Shown: positions 17,011-27,044 of the stretch, piece by piece
How positions within the stretch are numbered: position 1 is the stretch's first letter
How the letters are laid out: each line of letters begins with the position of its first letter
Source of the DNA: Micavibrio aeruginosavorus ARL-13
Lineage (GTDB): Bacteria; Pseudomonadota; Alphaproteobacteria; Micavibrionales; Micavibrionaceae
Length of the DNA stretch: 64,000 nt
Assembly (NCBI RefSeq): GCF_000226315.1
Contig: NC_016026.1
Location: forward strand, 1,240,001 to 1,304,000
Direction: 5' to 3'
Notes under the pieces: generated by a model
Databases searched by the model: none
Told to the model about the DNA's origin: nothing
The model's input: only the letters and a program-made list of their open reading frames with translations
Position numbers and translations under genes: made by a program

Positions 17011-17136
17011 GCGTCCGCCATAATCACAAAAAATCCTTGTAAATCCGGGGTAAACCCGTTGATTTTCGGGCTGTTTCGGGGTCTTATGGGGCCTTGAAAC
17101 ACTCCTCACCCTTCTTCGACCTTTGGGAAGATCACG

Positions 17137-18411
17137 ATGACCAAGATTAAGTCCTTGATTCTGACAGTTTTTATCGCTGTTTTCGCCCTGCCGATGGCCG
17201 CCATGGCCCAGCCGGATGACAAGCTGGACAGCGCGTCATCTTTTGATATGCAAAAACTGATGAACCGGGCTATTTCCGGAAATCTGAACGACCAAACCAC
17301 AGCGAAACAAGCCATTATCATGGATTATGATACGGGCATGGTCCTGATGGAAAAGGATGCGGACGTGCGTATGCCGACCGCGTCGATGAGCAAGACGATG
17401 ACCCTTCATATGGTGTTCAAGGCGCTGAAAGAGGGCAAGATCGCCCTCGACACCATGCTGCCGGTCAGTGAGAAAGCCTGGAAAATGCAGGGCTCAAAAA
17501 TGTGGGTCGAGCTGGGTAAAGCCGTATCGGTTGAAGATCTGATCCGCGGTGTGGCCATTCAATCCGGTAACGACGCCACCATCGTTCTGGCCGAAGGTCT
17601 GGCCGGGACCGAGGAAGCGTTCGCGACCATGATGAACGAAGAAGCCAAGCGCATGGGCATGATGAACAGCAATTTCACCAACGCCAGCGGCTGGCCCGAC
17701 CCGAACCATTATTCAACGGCGCGCGATCTGGCCATTCTGGCGGTTGATACCATTCGCAACTATCCAGAATACTATCCGTACTACGCCGAACTGGAATACA
17801 CCTATCACAACATTCGTCAGGCCAACCGTAACCCGATCCTGACCCAAAATCTGGGTGCTGACGGGATCAAAACGGGGCACACGGAAGAAGCTGGTTATGG
17901 CCTGATGGCATCCGCCGTGCGTGATGGCCGCCGCATTGTTCTGGTCATCAACGGTTTGGACAGCATGGCCGCCCGCGCGCAAGAATCGGCCCGCCTGGTC
18001 GCTTGGGCACAAAGCACCTTTGAAAACGTATCTTTGTTCAAGGCTGGCGATGTTGTTGAGGAAGCGGAAGTGGTCATGGGCCAAGCGGCGACCGTTCCGC
18101 TGGTTGTGGAAGAGAACATTAAAATCACCCTGAAAAAAGCCATGCGCAATGACCTGAAGGTTAGCGTTCTGTACAAGGGCCCGTTGCAGGCTCCGGTGAA
18201 AAAGGGTGATGTCGTTGGTGCGCTGAAAATCGAAGCACCGGGCCTGCACCCGTTTGAGGTGCCGTTGGTTGCTGGTGCGGATGTGGCCGAGCTGGGATTG
18301 TTTGCCAAGACGATTGAGAAGGCAAAGGTCATGATCGGGCAGAAGAAAGTATCCGTTCCGGCGCAGCCGGATCCGGTCGTGAAAAGCGCCGCTGAACCGG
18401 TTGCACAATAA
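17137..18411 (+). CDS. D-alanyl-D-alanine carboxypeptidase (PBP5/6 family)
   Basis: This periplasmic enzyme would trim the terminal D-Ala from peptidoglycan stem peptides. It has a signal peptide (ending AMAAMA, about residue 24) and the three active-site motifs SMSK (S-x-x-K), SGN and KTG (DGIKTGHTEEAGYGL). A C-terminal beta domain (about residues 300-395) resembles that of PBP5. The end is short and proline-rich without an obvious amphipathic anchor. It is 424 residues. It is followed six bases later by tmk, and in many alphaproteobacteria the same rlpA-dac-tmk-holB-metG order occurs. Confidence 0.92.
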   Translation: MTKIKSLILTVFIAVFALPMAAMAQPDDKLDSASSFDMQKLMNRAISGNLNDQTTAKQAIIMDYDTGMVLMEKDADVRMPTASMSKTMTLHMVFKALKEGKIALDTMLPVSEKAWKMQGSKMWVELGKAVSVEDLIRGVAIQSGNDATIVLAEGLAGTEEAFATMMNEEAKRMGMMNSNFTNASGWPDPNHYSTARDLAILAVDTIRNYPEYYPYYAELEYTYHNIRQANRNPILTQNLGADGIKTGHTEEAGYGLMASAVRDGRRIVLVINGLDSMAARAQESARLVAWAQSTFENVSLFKAGDVVEEAEVVMGQAATVPLVVEENIKITLKKAMRNDLKVSVLYKGPLQAPVKKGDVVGALKIEAPGLHPFEVPLVAGADVAELGLFAKTIEKAKVMIGQKKVSVPAQPDPVVKSAAEPVAQ

Positions 18412-18417
18412 CGATCA

Positions 18418-19059
18418 ATGACACGTGGATTGTTCATTACGCTGGAAGGTGGCGAAGGATCGGGAAAATCGACCCAGATCCGCCTTCTGGCTGAACATCT
18501 GACATCGCTCGGCCACGACGTTATCACCACACGTGAACCCGGTGGCACACCGGAAGCGGAAAAAATCCGCCATCTTCTGGTTCACCGTGATGGTGGGAAT
18601 TGGACGCCGATTGCGGAAACCTTCCTGTTGTTCGCCGCGCGGTCCATGCACACGGAAACATTGATTAAGCCTGCGCTGGCCGCCGGTAAAATCGTGATCT
18701 CCGATCGCTTTGCGGATTCCACGCGCGCGTACCAGGCCTATGCCGGTGGCTTGCCGCTGGATACGGTCGAACAGATCAACACGCTGGCGCTTGGAAATTT
18801 CAAGCCGGATTTGACTCTTATTCTCGACATGCCCGCCGCTGACGGTCTTGCGCGCGCGGGCAAACGTTTGTCGGATGATAATTCCGGCGAAGACCGTTTC
18901 GAGAAGAAGGGCATCACCTTCCACGAAAAATTGCGCGACGGGTATCTGGCGATTGCCAAGGCGGAACCGAACCGCTGCATCATCATCAACGCGGCGCAGG
19001 ACATTCAATCCGTCGCCGCCGCCATTGCATCCTGTGTGACGCAGAAGGTGGCCGCATGA
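18418..19059 (+). CDS. tmk: Thymidylate kinase
   Basis: It phosphorylates dTMP to dTDP with ATP. The 213-residue protein has the P-loop EGGEGSGKST (about residues 10-19), the TREPGGTP substrate motif, the DRFADSTRAYQ motif, and a lid region around RAGKRLSDDNSGEDRFE. Length and layout match bacterial Tmk. It overlaps holB by four bases, so the two are probably translated together. Confidence 0.95.
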   Translation: MTRGLFITLEGGEGSGKSTQIRLLAEHLTSLGHDVITTREPGGTPEAEKIRHLLVHRDGGNWTPIAETFLLFAARSMHTETLIKPALAAGKIVISDRFADSTRAYQAYAGGLPLDTVEQINTLALGNFKPDLTLILDMPAADGLARAGKRLSDDNSGEDRFEKKGITFHEKLRDGYLAIAKAEPNRCIIINAAQDIQSVAAAIASCVTQKVAA

Positions 19060-20249
19060 TGTTTGATGATTTCGACGATCTGGATGATTTGCAGGACGAT
19101 GATGGCGCCTCCGCATCGGATGGAGCCGAGGGTATTGAACTGCCCGAACCGCGCCTGAACATGGAATGTTTCGGCCATGATGATATTGAGCGCCAGTTGC
19201 TGGAATTATTCAACGCGGGCCGGATGCCGCACGGTTTGGTCTTTGCCGGACCGAAGGGGATTGGTAAGGCCACCTTCGCCTATCGCCTCGCACGCTTCCT
19301 GCTGAAACATGGCAAGGCCGATGCGGTTGACGCGGGCCCGTCTTTGTTCGGTGACCCGTTGCCCGCAACACCTGTTGTACATGAAACCATGACTGTGGAT
19401 GCGGAAGATCAAACCGTTCGGTTGATTGCCTCCGGCGGTCACCCGGATTTGCTCACCATCGAACGCGCGATTGATGAAAAAACCGGCGCGCGCAAAGAAG
19501 GCGTCAGCGTTGATGACGCACGCAAGGTGACACCGTTCCTGCGCATGACGGCCTCCATGGGGGGCTGGCGCGTGGTTATTCTGGACGATGCGGATACAAT
19601 GAACCGCAACAGCCAGAACGCCATCCTGAAAATTCTGGAAGAGCCGCCATCAAACACCGTTCTGATTTTGATTGCACACCGTCCGGGTGCCTTGATCCCG
19701 ACCATCCGGTCGCGGACGCGCTTTATTGAATTTAATACGCTGGATGACGCTCTGATGGCGCGTCTGCTGACCCGCGTGAAACCGGATATTCGCAGTGATG
19801 AATGCGACGTTCTGTGCGCCATTGCCCAAGGCTCTATCGGTCAGGCTCTCAACCTGATGGATGAGGAGGGGTTGAAGGCGATGGACCGTCTGGTCGCTGT
19901 CCTGCAAAACTGGCCCAATCTAGATTGGAAAGACATTCATCATGTCGCCGATTATTTCGGGCAAAAAGGACAGGAAAACGCGCAGCAGAGTTTTCAGGAT
20001 ATCCTGCTGTGGATCGTCTCCACGATGGTCAAAGCCCGCGCGCGCGGCGTAAAGGGCGAGGGCGGCTTGCCCCGCGCATTATCCGCGCCCGTCTTTGGCC
20101 AGATTTTACGCCATTACAATGTTGAACAATGGGTCGGTATTTACGACGCACTGCTCAATCATTTCGCAACTGTTAAATACGGGACGCTGGACCGCCGCTA
20201 TGCGGCGTTTGGCGCCTTCTCAATCCTCTCCGGAGCTGAACAAAAATGA
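19056..20249 (+). CDS. holB: DNA polymerase III delta' subunit
   Basis: This clamp-loader subunit would act in loading the sliding clamp. An acidic N-terminal tail (DDFDDLDDLQDDD) precedes the AAA+ region with a Walker A loop GPKGIGKAT. The segment VVILDDADTMNRNSQNAILK followed by LEEPPSNTVLILIAHRP is the delta' signature, and SRTRFIEF is the sensor 1 region. It has 397 residues and lies between tmk and metG with four-base overlaps on both sides, a classic alphaproteobacterial arrangement. Confidence 0.93.
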   Translation: MMFDDFDDLDDLQDDDGASASDGAEGIELPEPRLNMECFGHDDIERQLLELFNAGRMPHGLVFAGPKGIGKATFAYRLARFLLKHGKADAVDAGPSLFGDPLPATPVVHETMTVDAEDQTVRLIASGGHPDLLTIERAIDEKTGARKEGVSVDDARKVTPFLRMTASMGGWRVVILDDADTMNRNSQNAILKILEEPPSNTVLILIAHRPGALIPTIRSRTRFIEFNTLDDALMARLLTRVKPDIRSDECDVLCAIAQGSIGQALNLMDEEGLKAMDRLVAVLQNWPNLDWKDIHHVADYFGQKGQENAQQSFQDILLWIVSTMVKARARGVKGEGGLPRALSAPVFGQILRHYNVEQWVGIYDALLNHFATVKYGTLDRRYAAFGAFSILSGAEQK

Positions 20250-21820
20250 GCAAGAATTTTTACATCACCACCGCCATCGCCTACGCTAACGGCGCGCCGC
20301 ATTTGGGCCATGCCTATGAAGCGATTTTGACCGACGTTATGGCGCGGTTTAAACGACTGGATGGGTACAACACGTTCTTCATGACCGGCATGGACGAACA
20401 CGGGGAAAAGGTTGCAACAACGGCCGAGAAAAACGGTATGTCCCCACGCGCCTTCACCGATACGATCGCCGAAAAATTCACGGCCTTGGATGATCGGATG
20501 AATGTATCCTATGACCGATTTATCCGCACGACAGAAGAAGCCCATTACAAAGCGTCCCAAACATTGTGGGAAGAAATTGCCAAGAATGGCGATATCTACG
20601 TCGATGCCTATGCCGGATGGTATTCCGTGCGGGACGAGGCCTATTTTGGCGAAGATGAATTGACCACGGATGGTTCCGGCAAGAAATTCGCGCCTTCTGG
20701 TGCAGAAGTTGTGTGGAAAGAAGAGCCAAGCTACTTCTTCCGCCTGTCCGCCTATACGCAGAAATTGCTGGATCTGTATGAACAACACCCCGATTTCATC
20801 GAACCGGCCAGCCGCCGCAATGAAATTCTGGCGTTTGTGAAACAGGAAGGGGGACTGAAAGACCTCTCCATCTCCCGCACCACATTCGATTGGGGCGTGC
20901 CGGTTCCGAATGATCCGAAACACGTCATGTATGTGTGGTTGGACGCGCTGACCAATTACATCACGGGTATTGGTTATCCCGACACGAACAGCGAAAATTA
21001 CAAAAACTTCTGGCCCGCCGACGTGCATGTGATCGGCAAGGACATCACGCGATTCCACGCCATTTACTGGCCCGCGTTTTTGATGGCCGCCAAACTGCCG
21101 TTGCCGAAGAAAATTTTCGCGCATGGGTTCATCAATATTGATGGCCAGAAAATGTCCAAATCACTGGGCAACGTCGTATCGCCGGGTGAATTGCTGGATA
21201 TGTATGGCGTTGATCAAACCCGCTATTTCCTGATGCGCGAAATTCCGCACGGGCAAGACGGGAATTTCAGCCATGAACAGGCCGTCCTGCGCATCAACAG
21301 CGATCTGGCCAACTCCCTTGGCAACCTCGCGCAACGCACGCTGTCCCAGATTGCCAAGAACTGTGGTGGTGCCGTTCCTGCGCCCGGCCCATTGACGGAT
21401 GAAGACCGCGCCTTACTTGAATCGGCACAGGCGAAGATGATTGAATCCGTCCGCGACGAATTTGAAAAATTCCACATCCACCGCGCGATCGAGGACATCA
21501 TGCGTGTGGCCTATGACGCCAACGCCTATATCGACAAACAGGCCCCATGGGCGTTGAAGAAAACGGACGTTCCGCGCATGGAAACGGTTTTGTATGTGTT
21601 GGCCGAGGTCATTCGGTGCCTGGCCATCATCATGCAACCGATTACGCCGGAATCCGCCGCAAAAATGCTGGATCAATTGTCCGTTCCGGCCGACGCACGC
21701 GGATTTGATACATTGAACGCCGCCCATGCGATCAAGGCGGGTACGGTATTGCCGACACCGACGGGTGTATTCCCGCGCATGGCCACCGAAACGGAAACTG
21801 CAAAACAAGCGAACGCGTAA
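20246..21820 (+). CDS. metG: Methionyl-tRNA synthetase
   Basis: It charges tRNA-Met with methionine. The class I signatures are PHLGH (the HIGH motif, about residues 14-18) and KMSKS (in GQKMSKSLGNVV, about residue 303). The 524-residue length and absence of a Cys-rich zinc knuckle fit the shorter MetG type without the C-terminal dimerisation domain. FAHGFINIDGQ and VWLDALTNYITG are conserved in the family. It overlaps holB by four bases. Confidence 0.96.
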   Translation: MSKNFYITTAIAYANGAPHLGHAYEAILTDVMARFKRLDGYNTFFMTGMDEHGEKVATTAEKNGMSPRAFTDTIAEKFTALDDRMNVSYDRFIRTTEEAHYKASQTLWEEIAKNGDIYVDAYAGWYSVRDEAYFGEDELTTDGSGKKFAPSGAEVVWKEEPSYFFRLSAYTQKLLDLYEQHPDFIEPASRRNEILAFVKQEGGLKDLSISRTTFDWGVPVPNDPKHVMYVWLDALTNYITGIGYPDTNSENYKNFWPADVHVIGKDITRFHAIYWPAFLMAAKLPLPKKIFAHGFINIDGQKMSKSLGNVVSPGELLDMYGVDQTRYFLMREIPHGQDGNFSHEQAVLRINSDLANSLGNLAQRTLSQIAKNCGGAVPAPGPLTDEDRALLESAQAKMIESVRDEFEKFHIHRAIEDIMRVAYDANAYIDKQAPWALKKTDVPRMETVLYVLAEVIRCLAIIMQPITPESAAKMLDQLSVPADARGFDTLNAAHAIKAGTVLPTPTGVFPRMATETETAKQANA

Positions 21821-21821
21821 C

Positions 21822-22643
21822 ATGTATATCGACTCCCACTGCCATTTGAATCACAACCGCCTGCTGAATATCGGCGGGCCGGATCAGGTGATTGCAAATG
21901 CCAATGCGGCGGGTGTCGATGGCATGCTCAGCATTTGCTGCCGCATTTCCGATGAATTTCCGCAAATTCTGGATCTGGTTTCCGACCGGAAAAACATCTG
22001 GTGCACCATCGCCACGCACCCGCACGAAGCCAGCGATCCGGCGGAAAAGGCCGTGACGCAATCCGATCTGGTCGCCATGGCAAAATCGCACCCGAAAATC
22101 ATCGGTATTGGCGAAAGCGGCCTCGATTACTTCTACGAACACGCCACGCGTGAAGATCAGCAGGACTCATTCCGCAAACATTTGCGCGCCTGCATCGAAA
22201 CCAACCTTCCTGTGGTTGTTCACGCCCGTGATGCGGATGACGACATTATTCGTATCATTCGGGAAGAGGGGGCGGGGACCAATTTAACCGGTGTCATGCA
22301 CTGCTTTTCGTCCAGCCGCAAAATGGGTGAAGAGGCGCTGGAATGCGGCTTTTACATCTCATTCTCCGGTATTGTGACATTCAATAAATCCCAAGAACTG
22401 CGTGATTTTGCGCGTGATGTTCCGCTGGACCGTATTTTGATTGAAACCGACGCACCATATCTGGCCCCGGAACCGTTCCGCGGAAAAATTAACGAACCCG
22501 CATTGGTCGTTCACACAGCACGCGCAGTCGCCGATACGCACAAAATCTCTGCCAAGGATCTGGCCGCCAAATCGCGTGAGAATTTCTTCAGGTTGTTTCC
22601 ACGCGCACTGGATACATTCATCGCCGACGGTGAAGCTGCATGA
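21822..22643 (+). CDS. TatD-family metal-dependent hydrolase
   Basis: This TIM-barrel amidohydrolase-fold enzyme is related to TatD DNases. The N-terminal metal motif IDSHCHLNH (residues 3-11), GIGESGLDYFYE, VVVHARDADDD and the C-terminal ETDAPYLAP are all present. The ATG at 21822 is chosen because it directly precedes the metal motif and sits one base after the metG stop; longer upstream starts run inside metG. In many proteobacteria a TatD gene follows metG and holB, as here. The physiological substrate cannot be told from sequence. Confidence 0.9.
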   Translation: MYIDSHCHLNHNRLLNIGGPDQVIANANAAGVDGMLSICCRISDEFPQILDLVSDRKNIWCTIATHPHEASDPAEKAVTQSDLVAMAKSHPKIIGIGESGLDYFYEHATREDQQDSFRKHLRACIETNLPVVVHARDADDDIIRIIREEGAGTNLTGVMHCFSSSRKMGEEALECGFYISFSGIVTFNKSQELRDFARDVPLDRILIETDAPYLAPEPFRGKINEPALVVHTARAVADTHKISAKDLAAKSRENFFRLFPRALDTFIADGEAA

Positions 22644-23440
22644 GCAGAAAAGTTAAATTAACCATTCTGGGCTGCGGCAATTCGGCGGGTGTGCCGGAAA
22701 TCGGCAATTACTGGGGCGCATGCGACCCCAATGAACCACGCAACCGCCGCACACGCGCCAGCATCGCATTACAGGACGAAAAAACCACATTCATCGTCGA
22801 TACCGGCCCGGATTTTCGCGACCAGCTTAACCGCGAAAACATCACGCATGTGGACGGTATTTTTTACACCCATGCGCACAGCGATCATATCGGTGGCATT
22901 GATGAATTGCGTGTGTTCAGCAAACGCACAAAATCCATGATTCCGCTGTATGGTGATCAAAAAACCATCGACGAAATCCGCTATCGTTTTGAATACATGT
23001 TCAACGACATTGATGATGGCCTGTATCCGGCCGTGTGCAGCACGCACGCATTCCACGACCACGAATACGGCCAGATTAAGCATTTCGGAACCATACCGGC
23101 CATTCCGTTTGTGCAGGACCACGGATACCGTGAGTCACTGGGCATCCGCGTTGGCGATCTGGCTTATTCCACGGATATGGTGAATTTGAACGACGCCGCG
23201 CTGGAAACGCTTAAAGGCGTTCGGGTCTGGATTGCCGATGCCGCTGGTTACAAAATGCCGAAAAACTATGTCCATGCCACGTTGGAACAGATTTTTAAAC
23301 TGAACGAAACCATCCGCGCCGAACAAGTCTATATCACGCACATGGCGGCCTTCATGGATTACAAAACATTGTGCGACGAATTGCCATCCGGTTACGCGCC
23401 AGCCTATGATGGCCTGACATTGGAAACCACGGTTGATTGA
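22640..23440 (+). CDS. MBL-fold metallo-hydrolase (PhnP-like)
   Basis: A metallo-beta-lactamase fold enzyme with the metal motif THAHSDHIGG (about residues 75-84) and an N-terminal GCGNSAGVPEIG loop typical of the PhnP-like branch, whose members hydrolyse cyclic phosphodiesters. STDMVNLND and the late histidines (YITHMAA) supply further ligands. It has 266 residues and overlaps tatD by four bases, making it the last gene of the tmk-holB-metG-tatD run. The true substrate is unknown. Confidence 0.87.
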   Translation: MSRKVKLTILGCGNSAGVPEIGNYWGACDPNEPRNRRTRASIALQDEKTTFIVDTGPDFRDQLNRENITHVDGIFYTHAHSDHIGGIDELRVFSKRTKSMIPLYGDQKTIDEIRYRFEYMFNDIDDGLYPAVCSTHAFHDHEYGQIKHFGTIPAIPFVQDHGYRESLGIRVGDLAYSTDMVNLNDAALETLKGVRVWIADAAGYKMPKNYVHATLEQIFKLNETIRAEQVYITHMAAFMDYKTLCDELPSGYAPAYDGLTLETTVD

Positions 23441-23513
23441 TGGTCGTTTAGACGCGGCTTATAAAGAGTAAGAAACGCTTTATAAAACAGATATAAGCAC
23501 CCTTTTCCCACCC

Positions 23514-23538
23514 TGTATATTATTTTCCATAATATACA
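23514..23538. repeat. AT-rich palindrome in the convergent spacer
   Basis: TGTATATTA (23514-23522) and TAATATACA (23530-23538) form a perfect 9-bp inverted repeat with a 7-base loop, between the MBL gene and the chemoreceptor. It could be a weak terminator or a protein-binding site; no U-tract follows. Confidence 0.4.
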
Positions 23539-23595
23539 TTATCACATCATTATCAGGCGTATTTCTCAAGTCCCCAGCCAGTTCTCATGCATACA

Positions 23596-23628
23596 AAACG
23601 TCCCGCGATTTGTGCTCGCGGGACGTTT
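23596..23628. terminator. Strong hairpin terminator between convergent genes
   Basis: AAACGTCCCGCGA (23596-23608) pairs with TCGCGGGACGTTT (23616-23628): a 13-bp GC-rich stem with a 7-base loop. It lies 32 bases beyond the stop of the leftward chemoreceptor gene and after the rightward MBL gene, so it may serve both. The run of T on each side is short. Confidence 0.7.
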
Positions 23629-23660
23629 GTGCATTTTAAATCCGCGTTCCGTGGATCATT

Positions 23661-25793
23661 TTACTTCTTCGTCTTCTTGATACTCTCACTGATCATCGCA
23701 ACAGCATTCGATGTTGTTTGCGAATTTGTTGAGATGTCTTTGACAATGATACTTTGCTCTTCAATCGCACTGGCCACACCCGCAACGTAACCATTCACTG
23801 AATCTGCGGATTCAATAATGGCCTGTACGGCATTCGCAACCTGGCCTGATATTTGCTGAACTTTTGAAATTTCCTGGGCAATGTCATCTGTGGCCGATGC
23901 CGTTTGCGTAGCCAGATTTTTGACCTCACTGGCCACCACGGAAAACCCTTTCCCGGCTTCTCCTGCGCGTGCGGCCTCGATTGTCGCATTCAGGGCAAGC
24001 AAATTTACCTGCTCGGCAATGTCCTTGATCAGGTTTACGATATCTTCCATATCCCGCATGGTTGAAACCAGATTTCCACTGGCTTCGCCGGACGCTTTCA
24101 CTTTATGCACGATATCTTCCGTAGCCTGTTTAGACCGCGCCATGTTTGTAGATATTTCATTGATTGAATGCGATAATTCCTCTGTCGCACGGGCCACGCT
24201 GCCAACATTCACGCCTGTTTGGTCAGTCAAATTGATCATGTCCGTCACGTCGGCGGCATATTTCACGACCTTGAACGGCTTTCCGTTCAGGTCGAACACA
24301 GGGTTATAAGATGCCTGAATCCAAACCTCGTCACCGTTCCTTGTTATCCGTTTAAAGACGCGGGCGTCATAATTCCCGGCGCGCAAATTGTTCCAGAAAT
24401 CTTTGTATTCCGCACTTTCAACCTGTGCTTTATCAACAAAAATTGCGTGATGTTTGCCGCGGATTTCATTCATGCTGTATCCCATAAAATTCAGGAAGAT
24501 ATCGTTAGCATGAATAATCGTTCCATCCATGTTGAAATGAATTACGGCCTGGGATTTATTGATCGCTTCGATCTGGCCTTGGTAATCCGCATTTGCCAGT
24601 TTTGCATCTGTAACATCAACGGCAAATTTTACGACTTTGAACGGCTTCCCATGTTCATCTAAAATCGGGTTGTATGTGGCGTTGATCCAAAATTCACGCC
24701 CACCTTTCCCAATGCGCTTATATTCGCCAGATTGGTATTCGCCACGTCGTAATGCGTTCCAGAATTCTTTATATTCATGGCTCGCCGCGTATCCTTGTGT
24801 GGCAAAAATCGAATGGTGTTTACCCACAATATCCTTTAAGTCGTCGTAGCCAGCGGCCCGCAGAAAATGGTCATTTGCCGCCAGAATTGTTCCATCCATA
24901 TCAAATTCAATAACCGCCTGCGATTTACGAATAGCCTGCATCTGGCCTCGGAATTCTGCATCGATATGTTTTTGTTTTTCAGCTTGTTCGGCCAATGCCT
25001 GTTCGCGCAACAGCCCATCACGCAGAACATTGACGGAGCGTGCCATATCCCCGACTTCGTTACCATAATCAAGATAAGGGACATTGTCTGAAAGCTTCCC
25101 TTGCGCCAACAATCTGAGATAACCACACAGGCCGCGCAACGGCCCTCTTAGCGAATTTTGAACAAAGAAGAATGAAAACACCAATGTAAACACAACACCA
25201 ATGACAGCAGAATTGATCAGCAAGGCTTTCACTTTGCCCCGTACAGATTCAATATGTTCATATGTCTGGATAATATCTGCTTCGTTCTTTGCGGCGAAAT
25301 CGACTAGTGATTTGTTAAAAGCCTGGCGGTTGCTGCGGTTTTCATCATTGTCGCCATAAACCCGCGCTGCGGGCGCGCCCTCTTCCATCCCCAGGCGCAC
25401 AATTTCTGTTCTGAATTTGACAAAATCGTCGGCCGATTTTTTCAGTGCGCTGAAAGACCCTTTATCTTCCGGCTTAATAATTTTTTCCCATTCGGATACC
25501 GTATCCTGAATAAGGGCCAGATTTTTTGTCAGAGGCTTGGCAAATTTTTCAACTTCGGCAACATCCCGGGCCATGTAAACGCCGCGCGAATCCATTACAA
25601 CGGCATAAACCAATCCGTTTATCTTTTCGCTATATTGCGCTCTGGCTGATGCGTTCTGAATGCTGGATGTCGCATGTTGATACTGGCTTAACCCGTAATA
25701 TCCCAAGCCGGCCAGCCCAAGCGCAAGCGCTGACAGGAAGAAAACCAAGCCGAGAATTTTGTGCACGACGGATACATTTTTGAACATGATCAT
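23661..25793 (-). CDS. Methyl-accepting chemotaxis protein with two PAS domains
   Basis: This chemoreceptor has an N-terminal membrane segment (about residues 10-32), a helical periplasmic domain, a second membrane segment (about 190-212), a HAMP-like linker, two tandem PAS domains and a signalling domain. The hairpin tip [26 protein letters not shown] diagnoses the MCP core (quoted here only as its key residues [12 protein letters not shown]). The PAS copies share SQAVI-F-MDGTI-AND and KPFKVVK-A-DVTD, so one arose by duplication. The start is uncertain: ATG 25793 is used, ATG 25787 and GTG 25811 are alternatives. It stands alone and ends at the hairpin at 23596-23628. Confidence 0.9.
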   Translation of the reverse strand: MIMFKNVSVVHKILGLVFFLSALALGLAGLGYYGLSQYQHATSSIQNASARAQYSEKINGLVYAVVMDSRGVYMARDVAEVEKFAKPLTKNLALIQDTVSEWEKIIKPEDKGSFSALKKSADDFVKFRTEIVRLGMEEGAPAARVYGDNDENRSNRQAFNKSLVDFAAKNEADIIQTYEHIESVRGKVKALLINSAVIGVVFTLVFSFFFVQNSLRGPLRGLCGYLRLLAQGKLSDNVPYLDYGNEVGDMARSVNVLRDGLLREQALAEQAEKQKHIDAEFRGQMQAIRKSQAVIEFDMDGTILAANDHFLRAAGYDDLKDIVGKHHSIFATQGYAASHEYKEFWNALRRGEYQSGEYKRIGKGGREFWINATYNPILDEHGKPFKVVKFAVDVTDAKLANADYQGQIEAINKSQAVIHFNMDGTIIHANDIFLNFMGYSMNEIRGKHHAIFVDKAQVESAEYKDFWNNLRAGNYDARVFKRITRNGDEVWIQASYNPVFDLNGKPFKVVKYAADVTDMINLTDQTGVNVGSVARATEELSHSINEISTNMARSKQATEDIVHKVKASGEASGNLVSTMRDMEDIVNLIKDIAEQVNLLALNATIEAARAGEAGKGFSVVASEVKNLATQTASATDDIAQEISKVQQISGQVANAVQAIIESADSVNGYVAGVASAIEEQSIIVKDISTNSQTTSNAVAMISESIKKTKK

Positions 25794-26022
25794 GATGATG
25801 ACAATCCACACATAGAGTTACGCCATTGTGACAGGATAGAATTCGAACCTTATGCAATCCTTACGATCGATATCTTTTTTATAAAACAAAGCGTTAGGCC
25901 GAAAAAAGAGCACACCTTCGACTGGAAAGAAAATTGCCAAAACCCCAATAAGACCATAAAATACAAGCGTTTCTTTACGATTATCGCCTATAGTCAACGA
26001 ACGATATTTCAGACATGGAAAC

Positions 26023-26952
26023 ATGAACAAAAACCGCACCGCCTTGTTTCAGGATTTAATCGCCGCGACCCGCATGGGTCTCGACATGAAGCATGCCGCC
26101 GGGGTGGTGTCTGATGATGATGCCCGGATTGCGGGCACGCTCCTTTCCGCTCTGGCGGCTGGCCGGTATCATTTTATTGCCGAAACATGGCACAACAATC
26201 ATGATGAACATGCTGACCTGGTCACCTATCCGGCAGAGCTTTTGCTGCGCGCTTATACAGCAGAGGGAACGGCGATCAAACCGCTGGAGCCCATCACCAT
26301 CCTGTCTCAATCCGGGTTGCAATCAAATTTTGATCAGGCCTTGATACTGGCAGGGCTTGATCAGGCGTTAGCCCAGGGATTGAATCCCGTATCCATCAAC
26401 ACATCCGCGCGCAATGTTTCAAACGCCAGTTTTTGGTATGACGTGTGCGATATGCTGTGTGATGATTTCACGCCCGGGGAAATCCACGGCCAATTAACAT
26501 TGGAGGTCACGGAAGACGATCTGGCCGACAGCCCCTGCCGCGATATTCTTCTGGCCATGAAACGGCAATTCGGATGCACTTTTGCGATCGATGACTTTTA
26601 CCACGACTATGTTGAGAGCAACGGCCACCACGGCATCGGCAGTCGCGACTGGCTCCGGCTTGATAACCTGCGTGATATTGTCGACTATGTTAAAATTGAC
26701 GGCGTGACCGTCGAGGCCGCATTGGACCAGCGCAACCCGTTTAATCTCGGGGATCTGGTGGACCGGATCAAACACATTGTTCCGAATGTTAAAATCGTCC
26801 TGGAGCGCGTCAAGAATGCGGACCAGGCCCACGCGTTCAACACCGTCAGTGATGCCGTCCAAGGTCTGTACCTGACCCATGACCGCGATGCCTTCCGGCG
26901 GGAATTATTCATCGCTGCGCGTAATTTCCCACCGCGTCCGGAAAATCTGTAA
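26023..26952 (+). CDS. Atypical EAL-domain protein
   Basis: The 309-residue protein fits the EAL cyclic-di-GMP phosphodiesterase fold with altered motifs: AELLLR in place of EALLR, NTSARNV for NLSARQL, LEVTE, AIDDF, VKIDG, a late VLERV and QGLYL. The residues that bind metal in active EAL enzymes (E, N, E, D-D, K, E, Q) therefore all have counterparts. The DDFGTG loop, however, is replaced by a longer insert (DDFYHDYVESNGHHGIG). There is no membrane segment or GGDEF domain. It could be an active enzyme or a c-di-GMP effector. It stands alone, divergent from the chemoreceptor, which suggests a link to motility. Confidence 0.65.
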   Translation: MNKNRTALFQDLIAATRMGLDMKHAAGVVSDDDARIAGTLLSALAAGRYHFIAETWHNNHDEHADLVTYPAELLLRAYTAEGTAIKPLEPITILSQSGLQSNFDQALILAGLDQALAQGLNPVSINTSARNVSNASFWYDVCDMLCDDFTPGEIHGQLTLEVTEDDLADSPCRDILLAMKRQFGCTFAIDDFYHDYVESNGHHGIGSRDWLRLDNLRDIVDYVKIDGVTVEAALDQRNPFNLGDLVDRIKHIVPNVKIVLERVKNADQAHAFNTVSDAVQGLYLTHDRDAFRRELFIAARNFPPRPENL

Positions 26953-27008
26953 TTCAATTTTCATATCATAATTGCCAGTTTTATTTCAGCGGCGCTTCTG
27001 ACATAGTG

Positions 27009-27035
27009 CCTTCGTGAAACCACCCTACACGAAGG
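27009..27035. repeat. Hairpin just upstream of mazG
   Basis: CCTTCGTG (27009-27016) pairs with CACGAAGG (27028-27035) around an 11-base loop. It ends nine bases before the mazG ATG and overlaps the likely ribosome-binding region, so it could affect translation. No family of regulatory RNA is recognised. Confidence 0.35.
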
Positions 27036-27044
27036 ACCGGAACC

